Shown here: positions 8,338-16,913 of the stretch, piece after piece
How the letters are laid out: every line of letters begins with the position of its first letter
Position numbering within the stretch: the stretch's first letter is position 1
DNA from: Ectopseudomonas chengduensis
Lineage (GTDB): Bacteria > Pseudomonadota > Gammaproteobacteria > Pseudomonadales > Pseudomonadaceae
NCBI RefSeq assembly: GCF_900102635.1
Contig: NZ_FMZQ01000015.1
Location: forward strand, 1-64,000
Reading direction: 5' to 3'
Length of the DNA stretch: 64,000 bases
Notes under the pieces: model-generated
The model's input: only the letters and a program-made list of their open reading frames with translations
What the model was told of the DNA's origin: nothing
The model's database searches: none
Made by a program: the position numbers and the translations under genes

Positions 8338-9219
8338 ATGCACAACCCGCAGCACGCCAGGCTGATGCGCCTGGCCACCCGGGCAGCGCTGACGGTGGCG
8401 CTGACCCTGGTGCTGGCCAAGGCGATTGCCTGGTGGCTGAGCGGTTCGGTCAGCCTGCTGGCCGGCCTCACCGATTCGCTGCTCGATAGCGCCGCCTCGC
8501 TGATCAACCTGGTTGCCGTGCACTTCGCCCTGCGCCCGGCCGACGAGGATCACCGCTACGGCCACGGCAAGGCCGAGGCGCTGGCCGGGCTGGGCCAAGC
8601 GCTGTTTATCGGTGTCAGTGCCGTACTCATTGGCCTGCAGGGCGTCGAGCGCCTGCAAGCGCCACAGCCGCTGGAAGCCGAAGGTATCGGCATCGCCGTC
8701 ATGTTGCTGTCGCTGGCCTTGACCGTCGCCCTGCTGAGCTTTCAACGCAAGGTGGTGCGCGAGACTGGCTCCACCGCGATTCACGCCGACTCGCTGCACT
8801 ACCGCTCCGACATCCTGCTCAACAGCAGCATCCTCCTCGCCCTGCTACTGACCCGTTTCGGCTGGCAGCAGATGGATGCGATCTTCGCCATCGGCATCGC
8901 CTTCTACATCTTCTGGAGCGCCATCAGCATCGTGCGCGGCGCTGTGGCCGTACTGATGGACGAGGAACTGCCCAGCGAGACCACTCAGCATATGTACCAG
9001 CTGGCCACCTCGGTGCCGGGCGTGCTCGGCGCGCACGATCTGCGTACACGCATTTCCGGTACGCGCTGGTTCGTCCAGCTGCACCTGGAGCTGCCGGGTG
9101 AGATGAGCCTGTCGCAGGCCCATGCTCACTGCGTGGCTGTGGAGAAGGCGATTCATGAGCACTATCCACGTGCCGAAGTGCTGGTGCATGCCGATCCACC
9201 GGAAGTGGTCCAACACTGA
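8338..9219 (+). CDS. fieF: Cation diffusion facilitator, FieF/YiiP type (Fe/Zn efflux)
   Basis: A 293-residue CDF antiporter with the usual six membrane segments and a cytoplasmic domain. The transport site is visible: LTDSLLDSAAS provides the DxxxD of helix 2, and HADSLHYRSD provides the HxxxD of helix 5, as in E. coli YiiP. The C-terminal domain ends with EVLVHADPP, carrying the His/Asp pair of the regulatory metal site. It exports divalent metals such as Zn2+ or Fe2+ in exchange for protons. The start lies 4 bp after the preceding lipoprotein gene. No intrinsic terminator in its own orientation is seen downstream. Confidence 0.9.
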   Translation: MHNPQHARLMRLATRAALTVALTLVLAKAIAWWLSGSVSLLAGLTDSLLDSAASLINLVAVHFALRPADEDHRYGHGKAEALAGLGQALFIGVSAVLIGLQGVERLQAPQPLEAEGIGIAVMLLSLALTVALLSFQRKVVRETGSTAIHADSLHYRSDILLNSSILLALLLTRFGWQQMDAIFAIGIAFYIFWSAISIVRGAVAVLMDEELPSETTQHMYQLATSVPGVLGAHDLRTRISGTRWFVQLHLELPGEMSLSQAHAHCVAVEKAIHEHYPRAEVLVHADPPEVVQH

Positions 9220-9282
9220 CCACAGCGCCCCCCGCTTCTCGAAAATCGCCAAAGCCCACGAGCCTCCTGCAGAAATCCCAGG

Positions 9283-9311
9283 CATTAAAAAAGGGGCCTC
9301 GCGGCCCCCTC
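9283..9311 (-). terminator. Intrinsic terminator, minus strand
   Basis: A GGGGCC/GGCCCC stem with a TCGC-type loop is followed on the minus strand by TTTTTT. It points away from lrp and converges on fieF, so it may also limit antisense transcription into fieF. Confidence 0.65.
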
Positions 9312-9520
9312 GGGAAATCTGTCCGGTGCTGGCGATGCTGTCGCCGCTTTCGTCGCCCGCCTGGTTGGGCAGTGCGGACCCGGGTGCCGGTGCGATCCGG
9401 TAGGACCGTCGGCGCCGGCTCACCTGGTTGGGCGAGGCCGGTAGGACTTGTCGTCCGGGCCGTGAAACTGAGAGAAAGCTTACGCCTGCCGCGCCGAAAT
9501 AAGATTGCTAAGATTGCTTA
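9283..9520 (-). ncRNA. Possible minus-strand small RNA in the fieF-lrp gap
   Basis: The 375 bp gap 9220-9594 holds no convincing protein gene. At 9283-9311 there is a strong hairpin, GGGGCC-TCGC-GGCCCC on the plus strand, preceded by AAAAAA. On the minus strand this is an intrinsic terminator with a U tract, but no known gene is transcribed into it from the right. Two motifs alternate upstream of it: CCTGGTTGGGC at 9360-9370 and 9423-9433, and CCGGTAGGAC at 9397-9406 and 9438-9447. This suggests a structured RNA of roughly 200-240 nt starting in the AT-rich segment near 9500-9530. The start is a guess. Confidence 0.4.
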
Positions 9521-9530
9521 CAAACTTACC

Positions 9531-9542
9531 AATTGCGCAATT
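9531..9542. promoter_or_regulatory. Palindrome AATTGCGCAATT upstream of the Lrp-type regulator
   Basis: A perfect 12-bp dyad lies about 50 bp before the regulator start, next to a doubled AAGATTGCT at 9501-9518. Lrp/AsnC proteins often bind such sites in their own promoters. A role here is inferred from position only. Confidence 0.4.
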
Positions 9543-9594
9543 AGCAACTAAAGGAGCACTATCTAGCGCAATCCAATAATGAGCCAGTTAAAAA

Positions 9595-10074
9595 ATGGAC
9601 AAACTCGACCGTTACGACCTGAACATTCTCGCCGAATTGCAGCGCAACGCTGCCCTGTCCAACCAGGAACTGGCCGAACGTATTGGCCTGTCGCCCTCGC
9701 CCTGCTCGCGCCGCGTCAAACAGTTGGAAGACGATGGCTACATCACCGGCCAGGTCGCCCTGCTCGACCGCAAGAAGCTTGGCCTGAGCCTGACCGCCTA
9801 CGTGCTGATCGGCATGGACCGACATACCCCCGAGCGCTTCGAGCACTTTCAGGACGAAATCCGCAAATGCCCCGAGGTGCTGGAGTGCTGCCTGGTGACC
9901 GGGATGGACGCCGACTACCAGCTCAAGGTAGTGGTGCCGGACATGGACCATTACCAGAAGCTGCTGCTCGGCACCCTGACGCGCATCGATGGTGTTTCCA
10001 GCGTACGCTCGAGCTTCGTACTGCAGCAGATTCTCTCCAGCACGCAGTTGCCGTTGCAGCACCTGCGCGACTGA
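9595..10074 (+). CDS. Lrp/AsnC-family transcriptional regulator
   Basis: A 159-residue regulator with an N-terminal winged helix (LDRYDLNILAELQRNA, then the recognition segment LSPSPCSRRVKQLEDDGYI) and a C-terminal RAM/AsnC ligand domain. The length is usual for the family, which senses amino acids as octamers. The start at 9595 has only a weak ribosome site. An ATG at 9579 is in another frame. The palindrome at 9531-9542 is a candidate autoregulatory site. The neighbours give no clear target. Which amino acid or operon it controls cannot be told from the window. Confidence 0.88.
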   Translation: MDKLDRYDLNILAELQRNAALSNQELAERIGLSPSPCSRRVKQLEDDGYITGQVALLDRKKLGLSLTAYVLIGMDRHTPERFEHFQDEIRKCPEVLECCLVTGMDADYQLKVVVPDMDHYQKLLLGTLTRIDGVSSVRSSFVLQQILSSTQLPLQHLRD

Positions 10075-10121
10075 AAGTCGCAGGGTGAAGCGGATCATGC
10101 CGCGCGCCAGGTCAGGGCGCG

Positions 10122-10127
10122 TATAAT
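10122..10127 (+). promoter_or_regulatory. Candidate -10 element TATAAT before the DUF2788 gene
   Basis: A consensus TATAAT lies 37 bp before the ATG at 10165. The matching -35 region is poor. Confidence 0.4.
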
Positions 10128-10164
10128 TCCCGCCCTGCGTTTTCCGTCCGAATCATGAGGCACC

Positions 10165-10383
10165 ATGGAAACCGAACAATTTGAAGCCCTGATGATGTAC
10201 GTCCTGGTGGGCGGCCTGATGCTGTTCATGTTCTTCATCATCTGGGACCTCGCGAAGAAGTCCAAGGCCGGCCGCCTCGGCACCGCCATCCTGTTCCTCG
10301 GCCTGGGCCTGTGCCTGTTCGCCTTCCTCGCCAAGCCGATCATCACCTACATCATCGAGACCGCGCGCGGCATTCACGGCTAA
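10165..10383 (+). CDS. Small DUF2788-type membrane protein
   Basis: A 72-residue protein with two hydrophobic stretches (YVLVGGLMLFMFFIIWDLA and LGTAILFLGLGLCLFAFLA) joined by a short basic loop KKSKAGR. It matches the small DUF2788 family of gamma-proteobacteria in size and layout. No enzyme motif is present. The ribosome site is moderate (GAGGCACC before ATG). It probably sits in the inner membrane with the basic loop inside. Function is unknown. It is followed by the globin gene with an 81 bp gap. Confidence 0.8.
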   Translation: METEQFEALMMYVLVGGLMLFMFFIIWDLAKKSKAGRLGTAILFLGLGLCLFAFLAKPIITYIIETARGIHG

Positions 10384-10464
10384 GCCACTCGGCCAGTGCA
10401 CTACGTCTGATTGAAACCAGGCCATCGTCTCGATGCGACCTGCCGCCTATTCAAGGAGTTACAC

Positions 10465-10857
10465 ATGAGCGCCGCCAATCTGGTGATGCAGAGCTATGGA
10501 CGCTGCTGCGCCAGCCCGGATTTCTTCGACAGTTTCTACCGCCACTTCCTCGCCAGCTCGCCGCTGATTCGCGAGAAGTTCGTCGACACCGACATGAGCG
10601 CGCAGAAACAGCTGCTACGCCAGGGCATTCTCAACCTGGTGATGCACGCCCGCGGCATGCCTGACACCAAGCTGCGCGCCCTCGGCGAATCGCACTCGCG
10701 CCAGCATCTGGACATTCGCCCGGAACTCTACGACCTGTGGCTCGACGCGCTGCTGGCGACCATCGGCGAACACGACAAGGAGTGCGACGCAGAAGTGCGC
10801 CAGGCCTGGCGTGAAGTGCTGAACAAAGGTATCGCCGTGATCAAGGCCGGTTATTGA
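10465..10857 (+). CDS. Globin-family haem protein
   Basis: A 130-residue single-domain globin. The start is set at ATG 10465, with AAGGAG six bases upstream; an in-frame ATG at 10411 lacks a ribosome site. The N-terminal helices contain DFFDSFYRHFL, and the segment ESHSRQHLDIRPELYDLWLDALL fits the F and G helices with a proximal histidine. Such bacterial globins bind oxygen or nitric oxide. Without a reductase domain it must rely on another electron donor or act as a sensor or store. It stands alone with a REP element downstream. Confidence 0.8.
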   Translation: MSAANLVMQSYGRCCASPDFFDSFYRHFLASSPLIREKFVDTDMSAQKQLLRQGILNLVMHARGMPDTKLRALGESHSRQHLDIRPELYDLWLDALLATIGEHDKECDAEVRQAWREVLNKGIAVIKAGY

Positions 10858-10976
10858 TTCAGGTCAGGGTCGCCGGCCCGGCCTCTGCGACAAAACGTCC
10901 GCTGCGTGGTGCACCTTACTGATCATCGCAGCCGCCGCCGTTCTCCCCCTATACCCGCCCCAATCGGCGTGACCCT

Positions 10977-11034
10977 GGTGCGCGCGGCGCACCCTACAGG
11001 GACACCGCCGGCCGTAGGGTGCGCCGTGCGCACC
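10977..11034. repeat. REP-type inverted repeat (GGTGCGC...GCACCCTAC pair)
   Basis: Two ~21-bp copies face each other: GGTGCGCGCGGCGCACCCTAC at 10977-10997 and, inverted, GTAGGGTGCGCCGTGCGCACC's start at 11014. The gap between globin and rluE (10858-11057) holds this pair and nothing else recognisable. Confidence 0.75.
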
Positions 11035-11057
11035 AACTTCGCCGGCAATGACGCGCC

Positions 11058-11678
11058 CTATGGCAATAACGCTGGCACCTCACGCCATTGCCCAGGCTGT
11101 AGCCCGTCCAGACGCCAGGGGCCGATTGCCACGCGCACCAGGCGTAGCGTGGGCAAGCCGACGGCGGCGGTCATGCGCCGCACCTGGCGATTGCGCCCCT
11201 CGCGAATCACCAGCTCCAGCCAAGCCGTCGGCACGCTCTTGCGAAAGCGTACCGGCGGGTCGCGCTCCCATAGCTCGGGCTCGTCCAGGCGCCGCGCCTC
11301 GGCCGGCAGGGTCGGGCCGTCATTGAGCGTCACGCCATCGCGCAACTGCTGCAGTTGCGCCTCGCTCGGCTCCCCTTCCACCTGCACCCAATAGGTCTTC
11401 GGCAGCTTGTGCTTGGGGTCGGCGATACGCGCCTGCAGGCGACCATCGTTGGTCAGCAACAACAGGCCTTCGCTGTCGCGATCCAGACGCCCGGCCGGAT
11501 AGACGCCAGGCACGTCGACGAAATCCTTGAGCGTGGCGCGGCCCTGTTCATCGTTGAACTGGGTGAGCACGTCGAACGGTTTGTTCAGCACCAGCAGGCG
11601 CGGTTGCGCGGGCGGCGCCTTGGCCGCTCGGCGGGGGGCGGCAGGGCGACGACTGGCGGGGGGACGAGGGCGTGACAT
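11058..11678 (-). CDS. rluE: 23S rRNA pseudouridine synthase of the RsuA/RluE type
   Basis: A 206-residue pseudouridine synthase starting at ATG 11678; an upstream extension to 11747 is low-complexity and lacks support. The N-terminus is rich in Arg, Pro and Ala. The catalytic motif GRLDRDSEGLLLLTNDG carries the active-site aspartate. The later segment REGRNRQVRRMTAAVGLP is the typical second conserved box. There is no S4 domain, which fits RluE (23S rRNA U2457) rather than RsuA or RluB/F. It modifies rRNA in the cytoplasm. It is convergent with the globin gene and divergent from the alcohol dehydrogenase gene. Confidence 0.87.
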   Translation of the reverse strand: MSRPRPPASRRPAAPRRAAKAPPAQPRLLVLNKPFDVLTQFNDEQGRATLKDFVDVPGVYPAGRLDRDSEGLLLLTNDGRLQARIADPKHKLPKTYWVQVEGEPSEAQLQQLRDGVTLNDGPTLPAEARRLDEPELWERDPPVRFRKSVPTAWLELVIREGRNRQVRRMTAAVGLPTLRLVRVAIGPWRLDGLQPGQWREVPALLP

Positions 11679-11800
11679 GCAACGGGCTTCGATGAAAATG
11701 AGCTGCGCAGTGTAACCCACGATAAGCGGCGCTGATGGTGCTTCCACGTCCTGCCAGAGCGACTAAGCTGCGGATTCCCCCCTGCGATCAGGAGCCACCG

Positions 11801-12832
11801 ATGAGCAACAACGCCGAACTCGCCACCTTCACCGGCTGGGCCGCCACGACGCCCAGGGCACCATTGGAGCGCCTGAGCTACGACCCCGGCCCGCTCGGCG
11901 CCGACGAGGTGGAAGTGGCGGTGGAGTATTGCGGCATCTGCCATTCCGACCAGTCGATGATCGACAACGAATGGGGCAATGCCCGCTACCCCTTCATCCC
12001 CGGCCATGAGGTGGTCGGCACCATCGTCCGTCTCGGCGAGCAGGCACGCGGCCTCAAGCTGGGCCAGCGCGTCGGCATCGGCTGGTACAAGGGCAGTTGC
12101 ATGTATTGCGGCTCGTGCATGGAGGGTTCGCACCAGTTGTGCCGCTCGGTGAAACCGACCATTGTCGGCAGCCACGGTGGTTTCGCCGACCGCCTGCGCT
12201 CGCACTGGGCTTGGGCTGTACCGCTGCCTGAAGGCCTCGACCCGGCGCTGGTCGGCCCGCTGTTCTGCGCCGGCTCGACGGTGTTCAGCCCGCTGCTGGA
12301 ATACGACATCAAGCCGACGGATCGCGTCGGCGTGGTCGGCATCGGCGGCCTCGGCCACCTGGCTCTGCGCTTTCTCAATGCCTGGGGCTGCGAGGTAACC
12401 GCCTTCACCTCGTCACTGAACAAGCAGGACGAAGCCAAACGCCTGGGCGCGCACAAGGTGGTGGCTTCCACCGACAGCGCGGCGATGAAGGCGATTGCCG
12501 GCAGCCTGGATTTCCTCCTGGTCACTGCCAGTGCCGATCTCGACTGGCAGGCGCTGATCGCCACCCTGCGCGGCAAGGGCCGCCTGCACTTCGTCGGCAT
12601 CGTGCCCAGCGCCATCCCGGTGCACGTGTTCAACCTGATCCCGCAGCAGAAGAGCCTGTCCGGCTCGCCGGTAGGCTCACCCTCGAGCATGGCAACCATG
12701 CTCGAATTCTGCGCCCGTCACCAGATCCTGCCGCAGGTCGAGCACTTCCCGATGAGCCAGGTGAACGCGGCCATCGACCATCTGCGCAGCGGCAAGGCAC
12801 GCTACCGCGTGGTGCTCGACGCCAGCAAATGA
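11801..12832 (+). CDS. Zinc-dependent alcohol dehydrogenase, cinnamyl-alcohol/YahK type
   Basis: A 343-residue medium-chain dehydrogenase starting at ATG 11801 after AGGAG. The catalytic zinc ligands are in CGICHSD and PGHEVVG, and the structural zinc ligands in CMYCGSCMEGSHQLC. The Rossmann motif is GVVGIGGLGHLAL. Members of this group reduce aldehydes with NADPH; the coenzyme choice cannot be settled by eye. It is not in an operon: rluE diverges upstream and a REP pair follows. It is absent from the corresponding place in PAO1 as I recall it, so it is probably accessory. Confidence 0.88.
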   Translation: MSNNAELATFTGWAATTPRAPLERLSYDPGPLGADEVEVAVEYCGICHSDQSMIDNEWGNARYPFIPGHEVVGTIVRLGEQARGLKLGQRVGIGWYKGSCMYCGSCMEGSHQLCRSVKPTIVGSHGGFADRLRSHWAWAVPLPEGLDPALVGPLFCAGSTVFSPLLEYDIKPTDRVGVVGIGGLGHLALRFLNAWGCEVTAFTSSLNKQDEAKRLGAHKVVASTDSAAMKAIAGSLDFLLVTASADLDWQALIATLRGKGRLHFVGIVPSAIPVHVFNLIPQQKSLSGSPVGSPSSMATMLEFCARHQILPQVEHFPMSQVNAAIDHLRSGKARYRVVLDASK

Positions 12833-12866
12833 CAGCGCGGGCGAAAGCTGTCGGCGTAACGTGGGT

Positions 12867-12927
12867 GTAGGAGCCGGCTTGCCGGCGATCATAGGCCTGG
12901 AAGGATCGCCCGCAAGCGGGCTCCTAC
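12867..12927. repeat. REP pair (GTAGGAGCCGGCTTGCCGGCGATC type)
   Basis: Two inverted copies face each other, GTAGGAGC...GGCGATC at 12867-12890 and GATCGCC...GGCTCCTAC at 12904-12927. It occupies the gap between the dehydrogenase and the GNAT gene. Confidence 0.85.
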
Positions 12928-13044
12928 CTATCGCCTGGATGTTGCGCGCCAGAGATAAATCCGCACCTACAGGGTTGAGAGGCCTTGAGACACTCAACCG
13001 ACGGGTATGCTCCATCCCCCGTTTGCCTGCCGATACCAATTAGC

Positions 13045-13482
13045 ATGCTGATTCTCGACACACCCACCGACACCGAACTGCCCACCCTGGTGGAAATCTG
13101 GGAGGCCGCCGTGCGTGCCACCCATCACTTCCTGCCGGAAAGCGACCTGCAGGTGATCAAGCCGTTGCTGCGCGAGCAGTATTTCCCGGCCGTGCAATTG
13201 ACCTGTGCACGTGACGAGTCGGGGCGAATCCTGGGTTTTCTCGGTACCAGCGAAGGCATGGTGGAAATGCTCTTCGTCGACCCGGCCTGCCACGGCCAGG
13301 GTATTGGCAAGCAGCTGATGCGCCATGCCATCGACGAACTGGGCGCCACCCGCGTCGACGTCAACGAACAGAACCCGCAGGCGGTGGGCTTCTACCAGCA
13401 CCTGGGGTTCGTCGTGACCGATCGCTCACGTCTGGACGGCGGCGGACGGCCATTCCCGATCCTGCATATGGCGCTTGGCTAA
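13045..13482 (+). CDS. GNAT-family N-acetyltransferase
   Basis: A 145-residue acetyltransferase starting at ATG 13045 (MLILDTPTDTELPTLVEIWE). The acetyl-CoA loop is in VDPACHGQGIGKQLMRHAI, followed by DVNEQNPQAVGFYQHLGFV, the usual motif B. The family resembles E. coli YjaB in length and sequence style. The substrate cannot be told from the sequence. It ends just before a REP half-element and converges on the PAS-GGDEF-EAL gene. Confidence 0.85.
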   Translation: MLILDTPTDTELPTLVEIWEAAVRATHHFLPESDLQVIKPLLREQYFPAVQLTCARDESGRILGFLGTSEGMVEMLFVDPACHGQGIGKQLMRHAIDELGATRVDVNEQNPQAVGFYQHLGFVVTDRSRLDGGGRPFPILHMALG

Positions 13483-13532
13483 ACGGGCCCGGCGCAGGGC
13501 GAGTGCGACCCGCCATACACGATAGGAGCACT

Positions 13533-13558
13533 GTAGGAGCGATTTCATTCGCGCCTAC
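13533..13558. repeat. REP element overlapping the stop codon of the GGDEF-EAL gene
   Basis: The palindrome starts GTAGGAGCG and ends CGCGCCTAC. Its right edge supplies the TAG stop (13555-13557, minus strand) of the neighbouring gene. Confidence 0.75.
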
Positions 13559-15279
13559 CGACGCGCCCGCAGCCACTCGATCAACTCCGCCAGCGGCATC
13601 GGCCTGGCGAACCAGAAGCCTTGCCCCTGGCTGCATCCACCTTCCTGCAAGAGAGCCAGTTGCGCCTCGGTTTCGACCCCCTCGGCCACGGTGCGCATAC
13701 CCAGCCCCTGGGCGATGCCGAGAATGGCCTGGATGATCGCCTGATCGCTGGGGTTGCCGGGCAAGCCCGAGACGAACGAGCGGTCGATCTTCAACTTGTC
13801 GAAACGCAGTTGTTTCAAGCGCCCCAGTGACGAGAAGCCGACGCCGAAATCATCCATCGCCAGACGGACTCCGGCTTCGTGCAACTCGACCGAAGTCTGC
13901 AATACCTGCGCCGAGGCGTTCATCGCCACATCCTCGGTGATTTCCAGCTCCAGGCGTTCGGCCGGCAGGCCGCTGTCGCGCAGAGTCTGGCGAACCAGTG
14001 CGACGAAGCCGGCCTCGCTGAACAACGGCGCGCAGATGTTGACCGCCACCGCCACATCCATCAGCCCCGCTTCGATCAGCGCCGCATTGTCCCGGCACGC
14101 CCGTCGAATGACCCAGCGGCCGATGGCCGGCATCAGGCCATACTCCTGCGCCACCGGAATGAACTGATCGGGCGCCACCAGGCCATTGCTGCCGTCGCGC
14201 CAGCGCAGCAAGGCTTCCATGCCGCAGGGCTGCAAGGTCTGCATGTCGAACTGCAACTGGTAGTGCAGCTCGAACTGATCGAGCGAGATGGCCTTGCGCA
14301 GGCGGCTGAGCAACCGGTAGACCCGCTCGGAGCGCTCGCGCAGCGCCTGGTCGAACAGACGAATGCACGCCCCGCCCTCCACCTTGGCCTGGTACATGGC
14401 GATATCCGCCTCGTTCATCACCTCGTCGGCGGACTGGCCATGGTCCGGGTACAGGCTGATGCCGATGCTCGCGCTGACGCTCAGAACGCGGGTGTCGATG
14501 ACGAAGGGTTCCTTGAGCGCCTCGATCAGGCGCGCGGCAACCCGCTCGGCAGTCTCGGCCCCGGACTCCAGCATGATCGAGGCGACGAACTCGTCGCCGC
14601 CCACCCGCCCCAGCATGTCGCCATCGCGCAGGCTCTTCTGGAAGCGTTCAGCCGCCAGCTTGAGCAGACGGTCGCCAACCCTGTGGCCATGGTTGTCATT
14701 GATCTGCTTGAAGCCGTCCAGGTCGATGAACAGCACCGCGAGTTGCCGCCCGGAAACCTCGCAAGCCTCCATGGCCATGGCCAGGCCCTGAATGAACTCA
14801 TGCCGGTTGGCACAACCCGTGAGGCCGTCGTAGGCGGCCAGAAAGGCGATGCGCTCGGTGAACTTGCGCCGCTCGCTGATATCGTGACAGATACCGACGA
14901 ACAGGCGCTGACCGTCGCGCTGGAACTCACCGACGCTCAAGTGCAAGGGGAAGCAGACGCCATCCTTGCGCCGGCCCATGACTTCCCGACCAATCCCGAT
15001 GACCTTGCGTTCGCCACCGGCACAGTAGTTGTCCAGGTAACCGTCATGCGCCTCGGCGTGCGGCGCGGGCATCAGCATGGAGATGTTCTTGCCAAGCAGT
15101 TCGTCGGCGCTGAAACCGAAGGTCTGCTCCGTCGCCCGATTCGCCGCCTGGAGAATGCCACGGGCATTGATGACCATGATGGCATCCACCGCCGCATCGA
15201 AAATGGCACCGGCCAGCGCCGAGTCGACACCATCCCACTGGTCCGGGTCAGCGGCCACAGTGTCTTCGCTGTTTTCCAT
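13555..15279 (-). CDS. PAS-GGDEF-EAL cyclic-di-GMP protein
   Basis: A 574-residue protein with an N-terminal PAS domain (about 25-140), a GGDEF domain and an EAL domain. The cyclase motif is intact (GRVGGDEFVA). The phosphodiesterase residues are present: GMEALLRW, LELEITE, DDFGVGFSS, KIDRSFV and EGVE. It could make or degrade c-di-GMP; proteins of this layout usually act as phosphodiesterases. The ATG at 15279 with GAGAGA upstream is preferred to a TTG at 15291 that overlaps the aer stop. It lies directly behind aer, so energy or redox sensing and c-di-GMP control may be coupled. The TAG stop lies in a REP end. Confidence 0.9.
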   Translation of the reverse strand: MENSEDTVAADPDQWDGVDSALAGAIFDAAVDAIMVINARGILQAANRATEQTFGFSADELLGKNISMLMPAPHAEAHDGYLDNYCAGGERKVIGIGREVMGRRKDGVCFPLHLSVGEFQRDGQRLFVGICHDISERRKFTERIAFLAAYDGLTGCANRHEFIQGLAMAMEACEVSGRQLAVLFIDLDGFKQINDNHGHRVGDRLLKLAAERFQKSLRDGDMLGRVGGDEFVASIMLESGAETAERVAARLIEALKEPFVIDTRVLSVSASIGISLYPDHGQSADEVMNEADIAMYQAKVEGGACIRLFDQALRERSERVYRLLSRLRKAISLDQFELHYQLQFDMQTLQPCGMEALLRWRDGSNGLVAPDQFIPVAQEYGLMPAIGRWVIRRACRDNAALIEAGLMDVAVAVNICAPLFSEAGFVALVRQTLRDSGLPAERLELEITEDVAMNASAQVLQTSVELHEAGVRLAMDDFGVGFSSLGRLKQLRFDKLKIDRSFVSGLPGNPSDQAIIQAILGIAQGLGMRTVAEGVETEAQLALLQEGGCSQGQGFWFARPMPLAELIEWLRARR

Positions 15280-15287
15280 AATTTCTC

Positions 15288-16853
15288 TCAACTGCTGAAA
15301 CGCTCGACCAGTGCATGCATGGCGCGCGAAGTCTGTTGCAGATCGTTACCGACCTGCGCGGATTCCCCCGCCAGCTCGGCATTGAGATCCGAAGCCTGGG
15401 CAATCCGGGTGATCTGCTGGGAAATATCCTCGGCGACATGGGCCTGCTCCTCGGATGCCGCAGCCATCTGCTGACCCATGTCGTGGATCAGGTCGACGGC
15501 ACTGCTGATCCCCTGCAGCGCGTCCTGGGTGGCGATTACCTGCTGCACACCGGCGGCGGCCTCCTGCGTACCGGCCTGGGCAATAGCCACCGAGCCCTGT
15601 GCTCCGGCCTGCAGCGTCTTGATGATGTCCTGAATGGCCCGGGTCGAATCCTGGGTTTTCGACGCCAGAGCCCGCACCTCATCGGCCACCACTGCGAAGC
15701 CCCGGCCCTGTTCACCAGCCCGCGCAGCCTCGATGGCCGCATTCAGGGCCAGCAGGTTGGTCTGCTCGGCTATCGCCCGGATCATGCTGGCGGCCTGCTC
15801 GATGGACTGGGTATCGCGCGCCAGCCCCTCCACCGATGCACTGATCCCCGACACCGTGTGCGCCAGCTTCTCGATCACCTCGCGGGTCTTGCCAGCCTCG
15901 GCCGAGCCATCGTGGGCCAGCATATTGGCCCGACGGGCTTCATCGGCGGTGCGGTGAACATGCGCCGATACCTCGGCGATCGATGCCGCCATCTCGTGCA
16001 TCGCGGTTGCCGCCATATCCGCCTCGCCACGCTGTGCCTGCAGGGACGCTTCGGAACTGTTGGTCAAACGGCCACTGCGCTGGGCCAGTTCGGCACTGTG
16101 GTCGGCATAATCCTCCAGGCGGCTGAGCACCGTGCGGATACGCGCGCGCTCGCTGATCAGGGCCATCTGCACCTGGGCGGGCCTGCCGGACAAATCAGTA
16201 TAGGTACGTGCGATCAGTTCACTGTCGAAAGCCCCCTGCAGGCTATCCAGCAAACGCTGCAGCAGGCGCTCCCGGCGCAGGTCATTCCACCCCTGCAGGG
16301 CGAACGGCACCGCCAGGGCACAGGCCAGACCCACGACAGGCGAAACCCACTGATACGCCGCCAGCACGGCCAAACCGGTCATGGCGGGGATACCCAGTAT
16401 CTCGGCCCAACGCCACAGGCCTTGCCCCGACGACTCCGGCGACCTACCCGCGCGTATCTGCGCATAGAGTTGACTGGCGCGGCGTACCTGCTCGGCATCC
16501 GGCTTCACCCGCACCGACTCGTAACCGCTCACCCGGCCATTCTCGGAAATCGGCGTCACATAGGCGCTGACCCAATAGAAATCGCCGTTCTGGCAGCGGT
16601 TCTTGACGATGCCCATCCAGGCCTTGCCGGCCTTGAGATGACTCCACATATGTTCGAATACCGCCTCCGGCATATCCGGATGACGCACGATATTGTGTGG
16701 TTGCCCCAGCAGTTGCTCACGTTCGAAGCCACTGACGCTGACGAACTCATCGTTGCAGTAAGTGATGAGCCCCCTTGTATCTGTCGCCGAAATCAAGCGC
16801 TGCGCAGACGGAAAGTCACGCTCTCGCCCCGTCACAGGGGTATTCAGTCTCAT
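15288..16853 (-). CDS. aer: Aerotaxis receptor Aer (PAS methyl-accepting chemotaxis protein)
   Basis: A 521-residue chemoreceptor starting at ATG 16853. The N-terminal PAS domain contains ITYCNDEFVSVSGF and NRCQNGDFYWV, typical of FAD-binding Aer proteins. Two hydrophobic segments follow (about 160-200), then a HAMP-like linker and a signalling domain with the hairpin tip EQTNLLALNAAIEAARAGEQ. The length equals that recalled for P. aeruginosa Aer. It steers swimming towards oxygen through CheA/CheW. It forms an operon with the downstream GGDEF-EAL gene (8 bp gap). Confidence 0.93.
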   Translation of the reverse strand: MRLNTPVTGRERDFPSAQRLISATDTRGLITYCNDEFVSVSGFEREQLLGQPHNIVRHPDMPEAVFEHMWSHLKAGKAWMGIVKNRCQNGDFYWVSAYVTPISENGRVSGYESVRVKPDAEQVRRASQLYAQIRAGRSPESSGQGLWRWAEILGIPAMTGLAVLAAYQWVSPVVGLACALAVPFALQGWNDLRRERLLQRLLDSLQGAFDSELIARTYTDLSGRPAQVQMALISERARIRTVLSRLEDYADHSAELAQRSGRLTNSSEASLQAQRGEADMAATAMHEMAASIAEVSAHVHRTADEARRANMLAHDGSAEAGKTREVIEKLAHTVSGISASVEGLARDTQSIEQAASMIRAIAEQTNLLALNAAIEAARAGEQGRGFAVVADEVRALASKTQDSTRAIQDIIKTLQAGAQGSVAIAQAGTQEAAAGVQQVIATQDALQGISSAVDLIHDMGQQMAAASEEQAHVAEDISQQITRIAQASDLNAELAGESAQVGNDLQQTSRAMHALVERFSS

Positions 16854-16913
16854 CGGATACTCTCTGCATGCACTTGATGATCGAGCCATGACGATATCAT
16901 TACGCCAGCACTA

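Noticed and set aside
8845..9423. Minus-strand frame starting MSRRRRSYRIAP in the fieF-lrp gap
   Set aside because: It runs through the terminator and on opposite fieF, has no ribosome site, and shows no family features. The RNA reading was preferred.
9360..9447. Possible CRISPR-like repeats
   Set aside because: Only two copies each of two different 10-11 bp motifs with unequal spacing and no cas genes.
9579..10088. Earlier ATG for the Lrp-type gene
   Set aside because: The ATG at 9579 is in a different frame and gives an arginine-rich shadow product.
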